Positions 35,386 through 44,944 of a stretch of DNA of 64,000 nucleotides are shown here, piece after piece. The stretch is from positions 1-64,000 of the forward strand of contig UQXI01000010.1 in the NCBI GenBank assembly GCA_900544975.1, given 5' to 3'. Each line of letters opens with the position of its first letter. The stretch's first letter is position 1. The notes below the pieces were generated by a model. It was given only the letters and a program-made list of their open reading frames with translations. It did no database searches and had not been told where the DNA came from. This DNA comes from an uncultured Eubacteriales bacterium (GTDB taxonomy: Bacteria; Bacillota; Clostridia; Oscillospirales; Oscillospiraceae). Both the position numbers and the translations under genes were made by a program.

Positions 35386-35803
35386 CAAAAAGTCATCTCT
35401 CACTCATTCCGTCGCTCCTCCTCTCCAAATGCGATCCGCTGTGCTGGGTTCGCATTTGGTGTTTGGGCGCGGATCTGGAGGTAGCTGCATCTATACCGTT
35501 CACACTTGACACAGGGCCTCATTGCTTTGGCAATGAGGCCCTGAAATTATGATATCGCATACGGCATTTGTTCCACAAGCGCCGCCATACCGCTCCCCAT
35601 GAAGTGTGCTGGATTTGATGCCAGCACGCTTCTCTTTTGTGCCTGAACCAAAATACTGTACCTGGAGCCGGTGGTCATTGTCAAATGCTGTGATTTGCGC
35701 CCGATCACGTTGCACTGCCTCTGAGGCCCTTTCTCGTATCCCACTACCTCGTCCAAGACTTCCCCAGTAGTCCGCAACACCTTTCAAACAGGCAGACACG
35801 TGA
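35386..35803. other. Non-coding stretch with two hairpins between tRNA-Gln and tetR
   Basis: Two perfect hairpins are seen: CCAAATGCGA with TCGCATTTGG (35425-35459), and CAGGGCCTCATTG with CAATGAGGCCCTG (35512-35543, loop CTTTGG). A minus-strand frame at 35547-35780 is open but has no ribosome site or known motif; it may be a decayed gene fragment. Confidence 0.5.
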
Positions 35804-35832
35804 TTGACAAATCCACCGTCTACTGCTATAAT
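35804..35832 (+). promoter_or_regulatory. Sigma-A promoter of the TetR-ABC operon
   Basis: TTGACA at 35804-35809, a 17-bp spacer and TATAAT at 35827-35832, both consensus. Just downstream, GCAAC-ATTC-GTTG and GTTG-TG-CAAC half-sites overlap (about 35834-35852), a plausible TetR operator. Confidence 0.85.
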
Positions 35833-35875
35833 AGCAACATTCGTTGTGCAACACATGTTTTAAAAAGGAGCCCAC

Positions 35876-36451
35876 ATGCCGCCAAAATGTAAGTTCACCA
35901 AACAGGAAATCATCCAAGCCGCATTGCAAATTGCACGCACCGAAGGGCCCGACGGGATTACCGCCAGGGGGCTGGGGGCCAGATTGGGGGCCTCTTCCAG
36001 ACCGATTTTCAGTGTCTTTGCAAACATGGAAGCGGTACAGGCCGAAGTCATGCAATCCGCCAAAGAACTGTATTCCCAATACGTCCAAGCAGGTCTCTCC
36101 CAAACGCCTGCATTCCGTGGCGTTGGCCAGCAGTACATTCAATTTGCCATAGACGAACCAAAGCTTTTCCAAATGCTGTTTATGTCAGAGCAGCCTCAAA
36201 CACCGGGCATTGCAGCCGTTCTTCCTGTCATCGAAACACACTATGAAGCCATCCTGGCATCGGTACAGACGGAATACCATCTGGCACGGTCTGTAGCGGA
36301 GCGTCTGTATCGGCACTTATGGATCTATACCCACGGAATCGCAGCACTCTGCGCCACCCACACCTGCGCGTTTACATCCGAGGGGATCCAGACCCTGCTG
36401 ACCGAGGTGTTTACAAGCTTGCTTCGAACTCTGAAAGGAGAACCCACATGA
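35876..36451 (+). CDS. TetR/AcrR-family regulator
   Basis: A 191-residue protein. The N-terminal HTH (about 8-50) reads FTKQEIIQAALQIARTEGPD, then ITARGLGARLGASSRPIFSV with FANMEAV in place of the usual YFxNKE loop. The C-terminal ligand domain (about 75-185) contains YIQFAIDEPKLFQMLFM and HGIAALCATHTC, like the WHG domain. AAGGAG precedes the ATG. The stop overlaps the ABC start (ATGA), so it probably represses its own operon and responds to a transported compound. Confidence 0.88.
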   Translation: MPPKCKFTKQEIIQAALQIARTEGPDGITARGLGARLGASSRPIFSVFANMEAVQAEVMQSAKELYSQYVQAGLSQTPAFRGVGQQYIQFAIDEPKLFQMLFMSEQPQTPGIAAVLPVIETHYEAILASVQTEYHLARSVAERLYRHLWIYTHGIAALCATHTCAFTSEGIQTLLTEVFTSLLRTLKGEPT

Positions 36452-37140
36452 TCCAAGCAGTTGATCTTGTCAAATCTTATGGAAGCGGAACGAACAAACA
36501 GGTTGTTTTGAAGAAGGTCTGCCTGGAAATTGTTCCGGGAGATTTTACCGTAATTTTGGGGGCCTCCGGGTCTGGGAAGTCCACATTGCTGCACATCCTC
36601 TCCGGGCTGGAACGGCCAGACAGCGGAACCGTGACGTATGGCGGTCTGGACATCACCAAACGAACGGATCCCGAGCTGACCCGGTTCCGCAGAGAGACCG
36701 TAGGTTTTGTCTTTCAACAGTACTACCTGCTTCCTCATATGACTGTGGCAAAAAACGTGCGCATGGGCGCAGACCTTGCCGGTCACCGGACGTACGCGGA
36801 CATCATCCGTGCCGTCGGGCTGGAGTCCAAAATGGACGCATCCCCAGCCAGCCTTTCCGGCGGCGAGCAACAGCGCGTGGCCATTGCGCGGGCGCTTGCC
36901 AAGAACCCCAAGGTTCTGTTTCTGGACGAGCCAACCGGCGCTCTGGATGAGGAAACCGGCAGGCAGGTTCTGGATTATCTCTGCCGGCTGCACCGGCAAT
37001 CCGGCTTCACCATGGTCATGGTGACACACAATCCCAACATCGCAGAGCTGGCAAACACCGTCATTCGCATGAACAGCGGGAATATCACACAGCGCTGCAC
37101 CAACCCCACGCAAAAAACCGCTTACGAAATCGGGTGGTAG
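36448..37140 (+). CDS. ABC transporter ATP-binding protein
   Basis: A 230-residue ATPase with Walker [10 protein letters not shown] (about 38-46), Q-loop FQQYYLLP, signature [15 protein letters not shown], Walker [15 protein letters not shown] and switch MVMVTHNPN. The start at 36448 overlaps the tetR stop and follows AAAGGAG. It pairs with the small FtsX permease 4 bp downstream. It is of the LolD/MacB class, so mechanotransmission or export is expected. Confidence 0.9.
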   Translation: MIQAVDLVKSYGSGTNKQVVLKKVCLEIVPGDFTVILGASGSGKSTLLHILSGLERPDSGTVTYGGLDITKRTDPELTRFRRETVGFVFQQYYLLPHMTVAKNVRMGADLAGHRTYADIIRAVGLESKMDASPASLSGGEQQRVAIARALAKNPKVLFLDEPTGALDEETGRQVLDYLCRLHRQSGFTMVMVTHNPNIAELANTVIRMNSGNITQRCTNPTQKTAYEIGW

Positions 37141-37144
37141 CTGT

Positions 37145-38287
37145 ATGGTCATTGGAATCAAAGACAACTTCAAATGGATCGGCATCTCCGTGGTTGCCTG
37201 CTGCGCCGTCTTCGTATGCACGCTGTTTCTCCACTACCACATGGATCTTTCCGGGATCGCGGACATGGTCCAAACTGGGGCAGGCATTGCCATGTATGAG
37301 GCCCTGGTCTCCACCGGGATCGTCGTCTGCGCCGTCACCGGCGGCTGCCTGGCCGCCACCTCGGTGATCCTGCTTCTATTTTATGTAAAAAACTACATTG
37401 ACACCCACGCCAGGGAGCTGGGGATTCTGAAGGCGCTTGGATATTCCAATATGCAGGTTGCCCGGCACTTTTGGGTGTTCGGCGGGAGTATTTTGGCAGG
37501 TTGTCTCCTGGGTTTGATCGGCGCATTTTTGTACATGCCCCAGTTTTATGCATTGCAAAACACCGGTCAGTTGCTCCCCGCTGTCCCCATGCACGCCCAT
37601 CCCCTTCTGGATTTGGGCCTCATTGGCATCCCCACCGCCTGGTTCACTGGTCTGTCCATTTTATACGCCTACATGAAATTACGGCGGCCTGCTTTGGACT
37701 TGCTGACCGGGAGAAGGGCAACCTCCTCCAGGGAAACCCATGGCGAATCCGAGGCCACTCCATTTCTGCCCAGTCTCAAATCCTCCACCCTGCGCAGCAA
37801 AAAGGTGCTGGTGTTTTTCGTCTTCTTTTCCGCCTTTTGTTTCTCATCCATGACACAGATGTCCATGTCCATGGGGGAACTGAGCAGCGGGGAAATGGCC
37901 CTGATGATTGTTGCCATCGGCTTGATCCTCTCTGTGATGAGTCTGCTTCTGTCCCTTTCCAGCGTCATCCACGGCAACCAGAAAACCCTCGCCATGATGC
38001 AGGTATTTGGCTATTCTCAGAAGGAGTGCAGCAGCGCCATCCTGGGTGGATACCGTCCCTTCTCCTACCTCGGCTTTGCCCTTGGTTCCATCTATCAATA
38101 CACCCTGCTGAAGATCATGGTCACGGTGGTGTTTGCAGACGTTGGGCAGGTCCCGGAATATCACTTTGACTTCGTGGCCCTGGCCATTTCTCTGGTCTCT
38201 TTTCTCATCCTCTATGAACTGATTCTGCTTGGCTATCAGCGCAGACTTCGTACGCTGTCCATTGGCTGTGTCATGTCAGAATCCTAG
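37145..38287 (+). CDS. Compact FtsX-type ABC permease without large ectodomain
   Basis: A 380-residue membrane protein. TM1 (about 11-30) is followed by two FtsX-like halves, each with three TM segments and the coupling-helix motif: HARELGILKALGYSNMQVAR (about 88-107) and QKTLAMMQVFGYSQKECSS (about 278-297). Large extracytoplasmic domains typical of MacB or BceB are absent. The gene begins 4 bp after the ATPase stop. It is the last gene of the TetR-controlled operon and is followed by a strong hairpin. Substrate unknown. Confidence 0.8.
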   Translation: MVIGIKDNFKWIGISVVACCAVFVCTLFLHYHMDLSGIADMVQTGAGIAMYEALVSTGIVVCAVTGGCLAATSVILLLFYVKNYIDTHARELGILKALGYSNMQVARHFWVFGGSILAGCLLGLIGAFLYMPQFYALQNTGQLLPAVPMHAHPLLDLGLIGIPTAWFTGLSILYAYMKLRRPALDLLTGRRATSSRETHGESEATPFLPSLKSSTLRSKKVLVFFVFFSAFCFSSMTQMSMSMGELSSGEMALMIVAIGLILSVMSLLLSLSSVIHGNQKTLAMMQVFGYSQKECSSAILGGYRPFSYLGFALGSIYQYTLLKIMVTVVFADVGQVPEYHFDFVALAISLVSFLILYELILLGYQRRLRTLSIGCVMSES

Positions 38288-38306
38288 AATTTACGACAAA
38301 CGCAAA

Positions 38307-38344
38307 CCGGGACGTTACTGGCAGGCATCTGCGTAACGTCCCGG
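38307..38344. terminator. Hairpin between convergent permease and Nudix genes
   Basis: Perfect 11-bp arms CCGGGACGTTA and TAACGTCCCGG with a 16-base loop; no long T-run. It can serve both converging transcripts. Confidence 0.6.
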
Positions 38345-38377
38345 CTCTGTATCCGTTTGCTCTTCGGTTGTCCGCCT

Positions 38378-38848
38378 CTAGCGCTCCAGAGGCTGCCCGT
38401 TGAGGGCCGCAAAGGTCAAGGTTTCCCCGGTGTAGGACAGCTTCAGGGAGAAAAACGGGACCTTCTTCCACATGAGATCCAGGAAAATCTGGTCTCCTTC
38501 CCACTTGGGCAGCTGGTCCAGGAACGCCCGGTCGACCCACTCCAGGTCCCCCTCGTCACAGGTCCGAAGCTCTCCTGTGAAGCCCTCCGCCTGGAACAGG
38601 TGCATATACTCCCCCTCCCAGGTGTCCGAAACGAAGGTCACCAGGCCGCAATACCGGAAGTCTGTCAAGGTGAGGCCGGTTTCTTCCCAGGCCTCCCGGA
38701 GCAGACATTCCTCTGGACTCTCCCCCTCTTCACACTTGCCGCCTATGCCAATCCACTTGTCATGGTTCAGGTCGTTTTCCTTCTTGACCCGGTGCAGCAT
38801 CAAGACCTGATCTCCCCTTGTGATGTAGCACAGGGTGGTATTCTTCAT
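38378..38848 (-). CDS. Nudix hydrolase (8-oxo-dGTP diphosphatase-like)
   Basis: A 156-residue Nudix protein. The Nudix box is GGKCEEGESPEECLLREAWE plus ETGL at about residues 36-59, with all catalytic glutamates. LCYITRGDQVLMLHRVKKEN and WIGIGGKCE are typical of the MutT/YtkD-like group that clears oxidised nucleotides. Substrate choice is uncertain. Its start overlaps the lipid-kinase stop (ATGA), so it is the last gene of a three-gene operon. Confidence 0.87.
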   Translation of the reverse strand: MKNTTLCYITRGDQVLMLHRVKKENDLNHDKWIGIGGKCEEGESPEECLLREAWEETGLTLTDFRYCGLVTFVSDTWEGEYMHLFQAEGFTGELRTCDEGDLEWVDRAFLDQLPKWEGDQIFLDLMWKKVPFFSLKLSYTGETLTFAALNGQPLER

Positions 38849-39744
38849 TCCCGCTTCCCCCCTTGAATCAGCCGGATGGCCCGGTGCAGGTTCTCCACCT
38901 CCACCGTCTCATGGCCCTCCTCCTTCTCTCCGTCCAGGGTCCAGGCCATCTCTGGGCTGGCCGTCACTGTGAGGCGGCTGGCACTGCAGAAGGTGAGCAT
39001 GGGCGTGTCATACCGCTGTCCGGTTAGCGCTTGGATGCAGCCCATAAGCTCCACGGCATCCTTGGGCGGGCGAATCAGCATCAGCTCAAATTTCCCATCC
39101 TGCATATCCACCACGTTGGGATCCAGGGTCAAAATGCCGCCCACAGAAGTGGAATTACTAATGGCGCCAAATATATAATCACCCTCAAAGCTGCCATTGT
39201 CCGTGTCGAACGCCACATGCTCTTTTGGAATTTGAAACAGCTCCTTGGCTCCCTGGAGCACATACGCCACATGCCCCAGGGCATTTTTCACGTTCTGGGG
39301 GGTGGAGTAGGAGGCTTTGGTAAAGGCTCCAAAGGAGGCCACGTAGGAAAAATACCGGTCCCCAAACCGTCCCACATCGTAAGGCACGGGATCCCCGTCC
39401 AAAATGGCCTGGGCCGCCTGGAGCACATTCGTAGGCAGCTTCAGAGAATTGGCAAAGTCGTTGGTGCTGCCGCAGGGGATGTATCCCACAGGTACATCCA
39501 CTCCACTGCGCAGCAGCCCCGTCACCGTCTCATTGAAGGTGCCGTCTCCGCCGGCGCAAACCACCAAATCCCCGTGCCCGGCCATGGCCTCCACCGCCCG
39601 GGCCCCATCTCCGGGGCCGGCCGTCATGTGGACCGTCACTTCATAGCCATGGGCGTTGAACAGAGACAGGATATCCGCCAGAAACCGGTTGGCCCGCCGC
39701 ATCCCGGCGTAGGGATTCATTACGAAAAGCAGCTTTTTCACCAC
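38845..39744 (-). CDS. Diacylglycerol kinase-family lipid kinase (YegS/DagK-like)
   Basis: A 299-residue protein with the N-terminal LLFVMNPYAG strand-loop, the nucleotide-binding GGDGTFNETVTGL (about 65-77) and YIPCGSTNDFANSL (about 93-106), all typical of the DAGK catalytic domain, and a C-terminal beta-sandwich. It phosphorylates a membrane lipid such as diacylglycerol, recycling it to phosphatidate. The GTG start follows GGAGGAG. It lies 36 bp after the ATP-grasp gene and overlaps the Nudix gene. Confidence 0.88.
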   Translation of the reverse strand: MVKKLLFVMNPYAGMRRANRFLADILSLFNAHGYEVTVHMTAGPGDGARAVEAMAGHGDLVVCAGGDGTFNETVTGLLRSGVDVPVGYIPCGSTNDFANSLKLPTNVLQAAQAILDGDPVPYDVGRFGDRYFSYVASFGAFTKASYSTPQNVKNALGHVAYVLQGAKELFQIPKEHVAFDTDNGSFEGDYIFGAISNSTSVGGILTLDPNVVDMQDGKFELMLIRPPKDAVELMGCIQALTGQRYDTPMLTFCSASRLTVTASPEMAWTLDGEKEEGHETVEVENLHRAIRLIQGGKRE

Positions 39745-39780
39745 GCGCTCCTCCTTCGAAAAACAACATACACAGACTCA

Positions 39781-40812
39781 TTATGCCCGGGGAATGGGCC
39801 GGCCCAAAAGCGCCTCAAAGGTGGGAAGCAGGCCCCTGCCATCGGGGTGGAACCGGGCGTTTTGGGCCATGTCATAACCCGGGAGGTTGTTCCCCTCCAC
39901 CAGGACCGGCCCATCCGGCGTGATGGCCACATCCCATCCGATATAACCCAGCCGAGGCTCCACCAGGGCCGCCCGGCAACACAGGTCCACCGCCTCCTGG
40001 AAGAAGGGCAGACGGTATCCCCGATAAGTCACTCCGGTCATGGGATGACAGTCGTAATACAGCCCCGTCTGGTCACAGAATGCGGGGAATTCCAGCTCTC
40101 CCTGTGCCCCCACCAGGGTGTACATGCCACCGCTGGAGATGTTGTCCACATGCCCCTGGCCGCTGCCAATGCGCAAGAGCGCATAGACAAATTTCGCCTC
40201 TCCCTCCGCCAGGAGGGTGACCACCCGCAGGGTGTTGACGCTCTGAGGACACAGACGGGCAACTTCGGGATGCTGCCGGATGGCCTCCTCCACCAAAAAT
40301 TGTCCGCCGTCCATCAGCCGCCGGTGGAGCGCAACAAAATCTGTGTCCGGCCCGGGCTCCAGCCGCTCCACGCCTTTGCCCCCGAATTCGGCATGGGGCT
40401 TGGCAAAGACCACACCGCAGTCCTGACAAAACCGGGCCAGCGTCTGAGGATCCGCCTCCCGCAAGTCCAGCCAGCGGCGGCCCAGGAAGGCCTCATACCG
40501 CTGCAAAAATTGGAATTTATCGTTGAGGAGGGGATAGTAGGTCGCATCATTGACCATCCGAGCCAGGGAGACGTTGTGGTTCATGGTCATAAACGTCTTC
40601 CGGTTGGCCCCCCGGTTTTGGGCAAAGCCAAAGACATGGTAATCCAGATACCCCACCCCATAGCGCAGCGTGCACCAGATCATGTCACACAGCAGCAGCG
40701 CCCGGTTCTTCCCCGTCTCCTGGTGAATGGCCCCAATATTCTGATTCATGCGCCGCAGGCTGGCGCCTTTCAACCGGCGGCCAAAAATGGCCAGCTTGGT
40801 TCCGAACCCCAT
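39781..40812 (-). CDS. ATP-grasp enzyme of the sugar-transfer-associated type
   Basis: A 343-residue protein. An N-terminal helical region (1-80) precedes an ATP-grasp fold with FAKPHAEFGGKGVERLEPG (ATP-binding loop), GQFLVEEAIRQHPEV, NTLRVVTLL, and the metal-binding YIGWDVAITPDGPVLVEGNN. The match is to the ATP-grasp group encoded near polysaccharide and surface-polymer genes; it should ligate a carboxylate to an amine. The substrate is unknown. AAGGAG precedes the ATG. It begins an operon with DagK and Nudix genes. Confidence 0.82.
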   Translation of the reverse strand: MGFGTKLAIFGRRLKGASLRRMNQNIGAIHQETGKNRALLLCDMIWCTLRYGVGYLDYHVFGFAQNRGANRKTFMTMNHNVSLARMVNDATYYPLLNDKFQFLQRYEAFLGRRWLDLREADPQTLARFCQDCGVVFAKPHAEFGGKGVERLEPGPDTDFVALHRRLMDGGQFLVEEAIRQHPEVARLCPQSVNTLRVVTLLAEGEAKFVYALLRIGSGQGHVDNISSGGMYTLVGAQGELEFPAFCDQTGLYYDCHPMTGVTYRGYRLPFFQEAVDLCCRAALVEPRLGYIGWDVAITPDGPVLVEGNNLPGYDMAQNARFHPDGRGLLPTFEALLGRPIPRA

Positions 40813-40939
40813 AAAGCTACGCTCCTTCTCCGGACTGGTTGTCCGGGAAACATGTTATTATTATTGTACCACGTAGGTCAAGAGGCCAGATCAGACAGGG
40901 CAGAAATAGCCCCAGCCTCCCAATCATCCCCATCCGGGG

Positions 40940-41097
40940 CGGAAGCTTGTCCATTGAGAGACCCTTTAGCTCCCAAAATCCAGCTTTCTTCAGATCCCGC
41001 CTCACGACGGACGCCCTTGCCTTTGGCTTACTCTTTCCACTACAGAGTGGATTCAGATCTTTCTCCCCATAGGCTGTGCGCGCACCGGGCACACACC
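40940..41097 (-). pseudogene. Group II intron 5'-end-like fragment, copy A
   Basis: On the minus strand the sequence starts GTGTGTGCCCGGTG and continues with CTGAATCCACTCTGTAGTGG, AAGCCAAAGGCAAGGGCGTC, and GGGATCTGAAGAAAGCTGGA. These tracts line up with copy B at 44945-45119 and with the domain I start of clostridial group II introns as remembered. No reverse transcriptase or 3' domain is present. It lies upstream of the ATP-grasp gene. Confidence 0.55.
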
Positions 41098-41100
41098 CAT

Positions 41101-41134
41101 AAAAATCCCGAATGCTTCCGCACTCGGGATTTTT
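41101..41134. terminator. Bidirectional terminator after/before the oxidase region
   Basis: Perfect 11-bp arms AAAAATCCCGA (41101-41111) and TCGGGATTTTT (41124-41134). T-runs lie on both strands. It terminates the leftward multicopper oxidase transcript. Confidence 0.85.
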
Positions 41135-41185
41135 ACCAAGTGTGCATACTACAGTGAGAATGCCATTTGTAATAATTTTATTGCT

Positions 41186-44100
41186 TTATTTGCCGCGTTT
41201 TCCCCACCATTGTCCAATACTGCGGCAGCAGGAAGCGCATTGGTAGAGCAATGTGCGAGCCTTCACACGCAGGATGCCCCACATGCCAGATTCTACATCC
41301 CAGCGCAGAGAGCCCGAGCGGTAAAGATAGTCGCCGGGGCAGTCGGCAGCGCCGCCCAGCAGCTCCAGGTTGTAGACATTGCCCACGCTGATGGCGCCCT
41401 TGGCCGCTTCCACATTGGACAGCGGGTTCTGGGGCTGCTCGCGCCATGCATGGCCGTGGACAAGGAAGCCAATATTTCTTGGTTTATCCCCCGGCATCAG
41501 ATACCGGATCATCACCCGCTCTCTTGTATAAGCTGTGAGCACTGGCGTGGAAGGGTCCCCATGGGTTTTGGAATCAAACAGCTTGTAGACCAGCGGGATC
41601 CGTTTCAGTCGGTTGAAGAACCGTTCAGAGCGGTAATTATACCCCTTCTCCCCGGTATCCTCATGATCCACACCGCCATGCCCACCTTCGTGACCACCTG
41701 CTACCGTGGTCTGAACCAGCTTCCCCTCCCGGTCCAGCATGCGGATGCCGTTGTGGGCAAACAGCACAAATTCCCGGAATGTGTCTGTCCCCGGCGCCAC
41801 AATTACCGCCTGCTGCTCATAATTCTCCTCCACGGGGCAGAAGGTGCGGTAGTGTTTTGCCCCAGGTGGCTCGATGATGATTGCCCCAAACAGGCCGTGG
41901 TACCGGTGGTTTCGCATATCCCCGAAGGACCGGAGCAGACAGACGCCATACTCCCGGTCAGCATGCCAAAGATATTGGATGGTTTCCCCAGGGCCTATGG
42001 TTTGCTCTACCGCATTATACCCCACATTCAGGCCGGAGGCCCGGACTGGATCGTATTGCAGGAACTGCGGATTCAACGACACCCTGTTTGACGGCATATG
42101 CGGCAGGTCAACCGGCACAGACGGGTAGTCAAAATACGGCACTTCCTTCTCAAACAGATTGTGCAGCCTGACTTCAATCCAGTCCCCAGCGTTGGCCCGG
42201 AGAATCAGCGGGATGGGCTTCTTCCTGCCGCAGCGGATGTCCTCCACCTGGGACATGGGTACAAATAACAGTCCATCCGGGTCATGATCGCCGTAGCGGT
42301 TATATTCCAGATCCTTTTGCATCGCAGCAATCTCAAATTTGCGGATCACTGCGCCGGGTGGCGGCATCTGACACGGCTTGGTTTCCCCCGCTCCACATAA
42401 GGGCAGCAGGCCCTCCTGGGGCTCGGCATAGGCACGGATGATGCCCCACAGGCCCAGCCATACGTCGTCTATCCCACCGGAATAGTAGAGATAATCCCCC
42501 GCAGCATAAGGCGCATCCACGCGAAGATTGAACGCCTCCGAAATCCCCAGGGTCTGGGCCGCTACCGTTGGCGAATCCGGGTTGGTGATCTCCTTGTCCC
42601 AGGACATTCCCACAATATTGAAGGCATGCTGTTCCTCGTGGGCGCCGTCCAGCAAACGGATGACCAGGGGATCACCGGGATAGGTCTCCAAAATGGGCGT
42701 AGCCGGATCCCAATAGACCAGAGACGAGAAGATATGCGCCGGGTCCTCCCGATACTTCAGACGTTCGGGCATGGGCTCACAGCGGTAGTTGATGCCCATG
42801 ACACCGGGGTCGTCGTCGGAGCCGGGATGCTCTGGCGGGTTCAAGGGATTCCCGTCCCCATCAAACAGCAGGGCAAAATCGTGGACAAACAGGGCAAACT
42901 CCCGGAAGGACGTGCCATCCTTGCGGCGGATCACCGCCTGGGCGCCGCTTCTCAGTGGAAGTCCGGTACCAGGATTCAGGAATTCCGCCCCGGCAGGTTC
43001 AATGATCAGCGCAGCGAACATCCCATGCTGCTGATGCGTATTGGCAAACAGGTGGTCGTGGAAAAAGACGGTGTTCAGCTCTTCATTGGCAAAGAAGCGC
43101 TCAATCAGGGTTTCATACCGTCTGGCTCCAGCAATGTTGTTCCATCCGTTCGCCGCACCATCGGATACGATGGTGTCGAATTTCACCAAATGGATGTGAT
43201 AGCCCACAATATCCGTCAGGGTTCGCATCTGGAACGGGCTTTCCTCCATATAGTCTGGCAGGAGATTGGTGAAGCGCACTTCGATGCAGTCACCAGCGTT
43301 GGCTCGGATCACCAGTGGCTCCGGCCGGATTTCCCCACATTCGATTTTGGCAAGATAGTCATCCAGCGTACCGTACTTCTCGATTTCCTCTTTCAACACG
43401 AAAAAGCGTCCCTGGGGATCATGCCAGCCGAAGCGGTTATAGACGATCTTCGCCTGCACCGCCGCGATTTCAAACACCTTCACGTCGTCGGCAGTATGGC
43501 AGGGGCAGGTGGAGGTGTAGAGCGCGCCGGGGGCAAAATCTGGCACAAAATTGGCCTCCTCCAAAGGGGTTGGCTCGATCTTGTTCTCCCCCGCCGCCGT
43601 CAGAATGCCAAGCGGCGGCTGGAAGGGCTGCTGCGGGAAGATCCCGTTCACAAAATTGGGATAGCCGGGATGCAGGTCGTCCTTCTCCGGCGGCAGCGGC
43701 CGGTCCCGCAAGGGCTGGAGGGGTTCGATGGGCGTTCCGTCGGGATAGGTGTCTCCGCCTCGCTGCAGCCGGTCAAAAACCCGCCAGAGGGTCCACATCC
43801 CTTCATGGAAATGGGGATACAGGTGGCAGTGGAAGATCGCGTCACCGATCATCCCATTGAGGCTCCCCGCTCCATATAAAATATCCAGTGTGAGGCACTC
43901 CTGTGGGCTGATGGAGACGGAATCAATGATGGTGGAACGGGAGTCATCGACTTCTCTGCGCCACTGATGGTTGTGCAGGTGAAACACATGGGTCTCCTTC
44001 ACCCCGCCGTGGATCAGACGGATCTTAGATGGGTCCCCCACGTAGGCTTTCAGGATTGGGGGCGCGGGATCGCCATAGGCCCAGGAGCTCATGGAAATAT

Positions 44101-44860
44101 CCTCGTCAATGTCCGCAGGATCGCCGTTCGGCTTCAGGGGTAACCGGTTTCGCATGGGTTCAGAGCGATAGCTAATGGCGGTGGTACCGTTTGGAAGCCC
44201 CGTATGGGGATCAACCGGCGGCAGGCCATCGGCATTGCGGATTTCCAGTTCATCGTGGAAAAACACCGCATACTCCCGGAACGCCGGCTTGGCAGGATTG
44301 TAAATATCCGCAAACAGGCCGCTCTCCAGGGCTTCACCGGTCACGGGATCCAACCATACCGATTCCGGCGCTTCCACAATGATGGCGCCAAATAGGCCGT
44401 GGATATTGGTCCCCGCCTCTCCGCTTCTGGGATCTGCCAGGTCGGAAAACAGAAAGACTCCCTCTCGCTCGGCAAACCAGGTGTATTGGATAAAATCAGC
44501 CGTGGTGGTATCGGGGTTTAACCCCACATTCGCTCCGTCGGAGGACAACACGTTGTAACGCAGTCCCTGGACATGGATGGAAGCTCTGCGGTTCAGTCGA
44601 TTGCGGAAGCGGATGCGGACCTCATCGCCCATATTGGCGCGGATCACCAACGGTCTGACCTCCTCATAGGGTTGCGGCGGGTCAAGGGCATAGTTCTCCC
44701 TTGCCTTTTGCTGAATCCGCGCAGAGTCCTTGGCCAGAACATACAGGAGTCCGTCCGGGTCGTGGTCTCCATACTTGTTGTATACAATGGGGATGGAGAT
44801 CGCTTCGATTTCATAAATGCGTACCGGCTTTGCAGCAGGATACTCGGATGTGTGAAACAT
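41186..44860 (-). CDS. Giant multi-cupredoxin multicopper oxidase (MnxG-like)
   Basis: A 1224-residue protein with three repeats each opening KIEAI/IAAVQ...YNRFGWHDPQG or YNKYGDHDPDGLLYV (near residues 10, 490 and 870), implying about six cupredoxin domains. Copper-ligand motifs are visible: FHLHNHQWRRE, FHCHLYPHFHEGMWTLW (about 340-356), YHIHLVKF, FFHDHLFANTHQQHGMF (about 595-611) and LVHGHAWREQ (about 1135). Size and layout resemble MnxG, the manganese-oxidising enzyme of Bacillus. No signal peptide is seen. The start at 44860 follows AAAGGAG. An O2-linked copper oxidase in an otherwise anaerobe-like genome is notable; manganese, copper or phenol oxidation cannot be told apart here. Confidence 0.85.
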   Translation of the reverse strand: MFHTSEYPAAKPVRIYEIEAISIPIVYNKYGDHDPDGLLYVLAKDSARIQQKARENYALDPPQPYEEVRPLVIRANMGDEVRIRFRNRLNRRASIHVQGLRYNVLSSDGANVGLNPDTTTADFIQYTWFAEREGVFLFSDLADPRSGEAGTNIHGLFGAIIVEAPESVWLDPVTGEALESGLFADIYNPAKPAFREYAVFFHDELEIRNADGLPPVDPHTGLPNGTTAISYRSEPMRNRLPLKPNGDPADIDEDISMSSWAYGDPAPPILKAYVGDPSKIRLIHGGVKETHVFHLHNHQWRREVDDSRSTIIDSVSISPQECLTLDILYGAGSLNGMIGDAIFHCHLYPHFHEGMWTLWRVFDRLQRGGDTYPDGTPIEPLQPLRDRPLPPEKDDLHPGYPNFVNGIFPQQPFQPPLGILTAAGENKIEPTPLEEANFVPDFAPGALYTSTCPCHTADDVKVFEIAAVQAKIVYNRFGWHDPQGRFFVLKEEIEKYGTLDDYLAKIECGEIRPEPLVIRANAGDCIEVRFTNLLPDYMEESPFQMRTLTDIVGYHIHLVKFDTIVSDGAANGWNNIAGARRYETLIERFFANEELNTVFFHDHLFANTHQQHGMFAALIIEPAGAEFLNPGTGLPLRSGAQAVIRRKDGTSFREFALFVHDFALLFDGDGNPLNPPEHPGSDDDPGVMGINYRCEPMPERLKYREDPAHIFSSLVYWDPATPILETYPGDPLVIRLLDGAHEEQHAFNIVGMSWDKEITNPDSPTVAAQTLGISEAFNLRVDAPYAAGDYLYYSGGIDDVWLGLWGIIRAYAEPQEGLLPLCGAGETKPCQMPPPGAVIRKFEIAAMQKDLEYNRYGDHDPDGLLFVPMSQVEDIRCGRKKPIPLILRANAGDWIEVRLHNLFEKEVPYFDYPSVPVDLPHMPSNRVSLNPQFLQYDPVRASGLNVGYNAVEQTIGPGETIQYLWHADREYGVCLLRSFGDMRNHRYHGLFGAIIIEPPGAKHYRTFCPVEENYEQQAVIVAPGTDTFREFVLFAHNGIRMLDREGKLVQTTVAGGHEGGHGGVDHEDTGEKGYNYRSERFFNRLKRIPLVYKLFDSKTHGDPSTPVLTAYTRERVMIRYLMPGDKPRNIGFLVHGHAWREQPQNPLSNVEAAKGAISVGNVYNLELLGGAADCPGDYLYRSGSLRWDVESGMWGILRVKARTLLYQCASCCRSIGQWWGKRGK

Positions 44861-44944
44861 ATCATGCACTCCTTTCTTTGAGACATTAAGCCATCTTATG
44901 TAAAGAACACATCCTCTGCGTTGCATTTTGTCGAAGCAGCATGA

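Noticed and set aside
35547..35780. 77-residue minus-strand ORF before tetR
   Set aside because: No ribosome site, no recognisable motif, and it overlaps hairpins; left as possible decayed sequence.
39031..41157. 708-residue plus-strand ORF over the DagK and ATP-grasp genes
   Set aside because: Antisense of two genes with clear catalytic motifs; it also crosses a terminator and an intron-like fragment.
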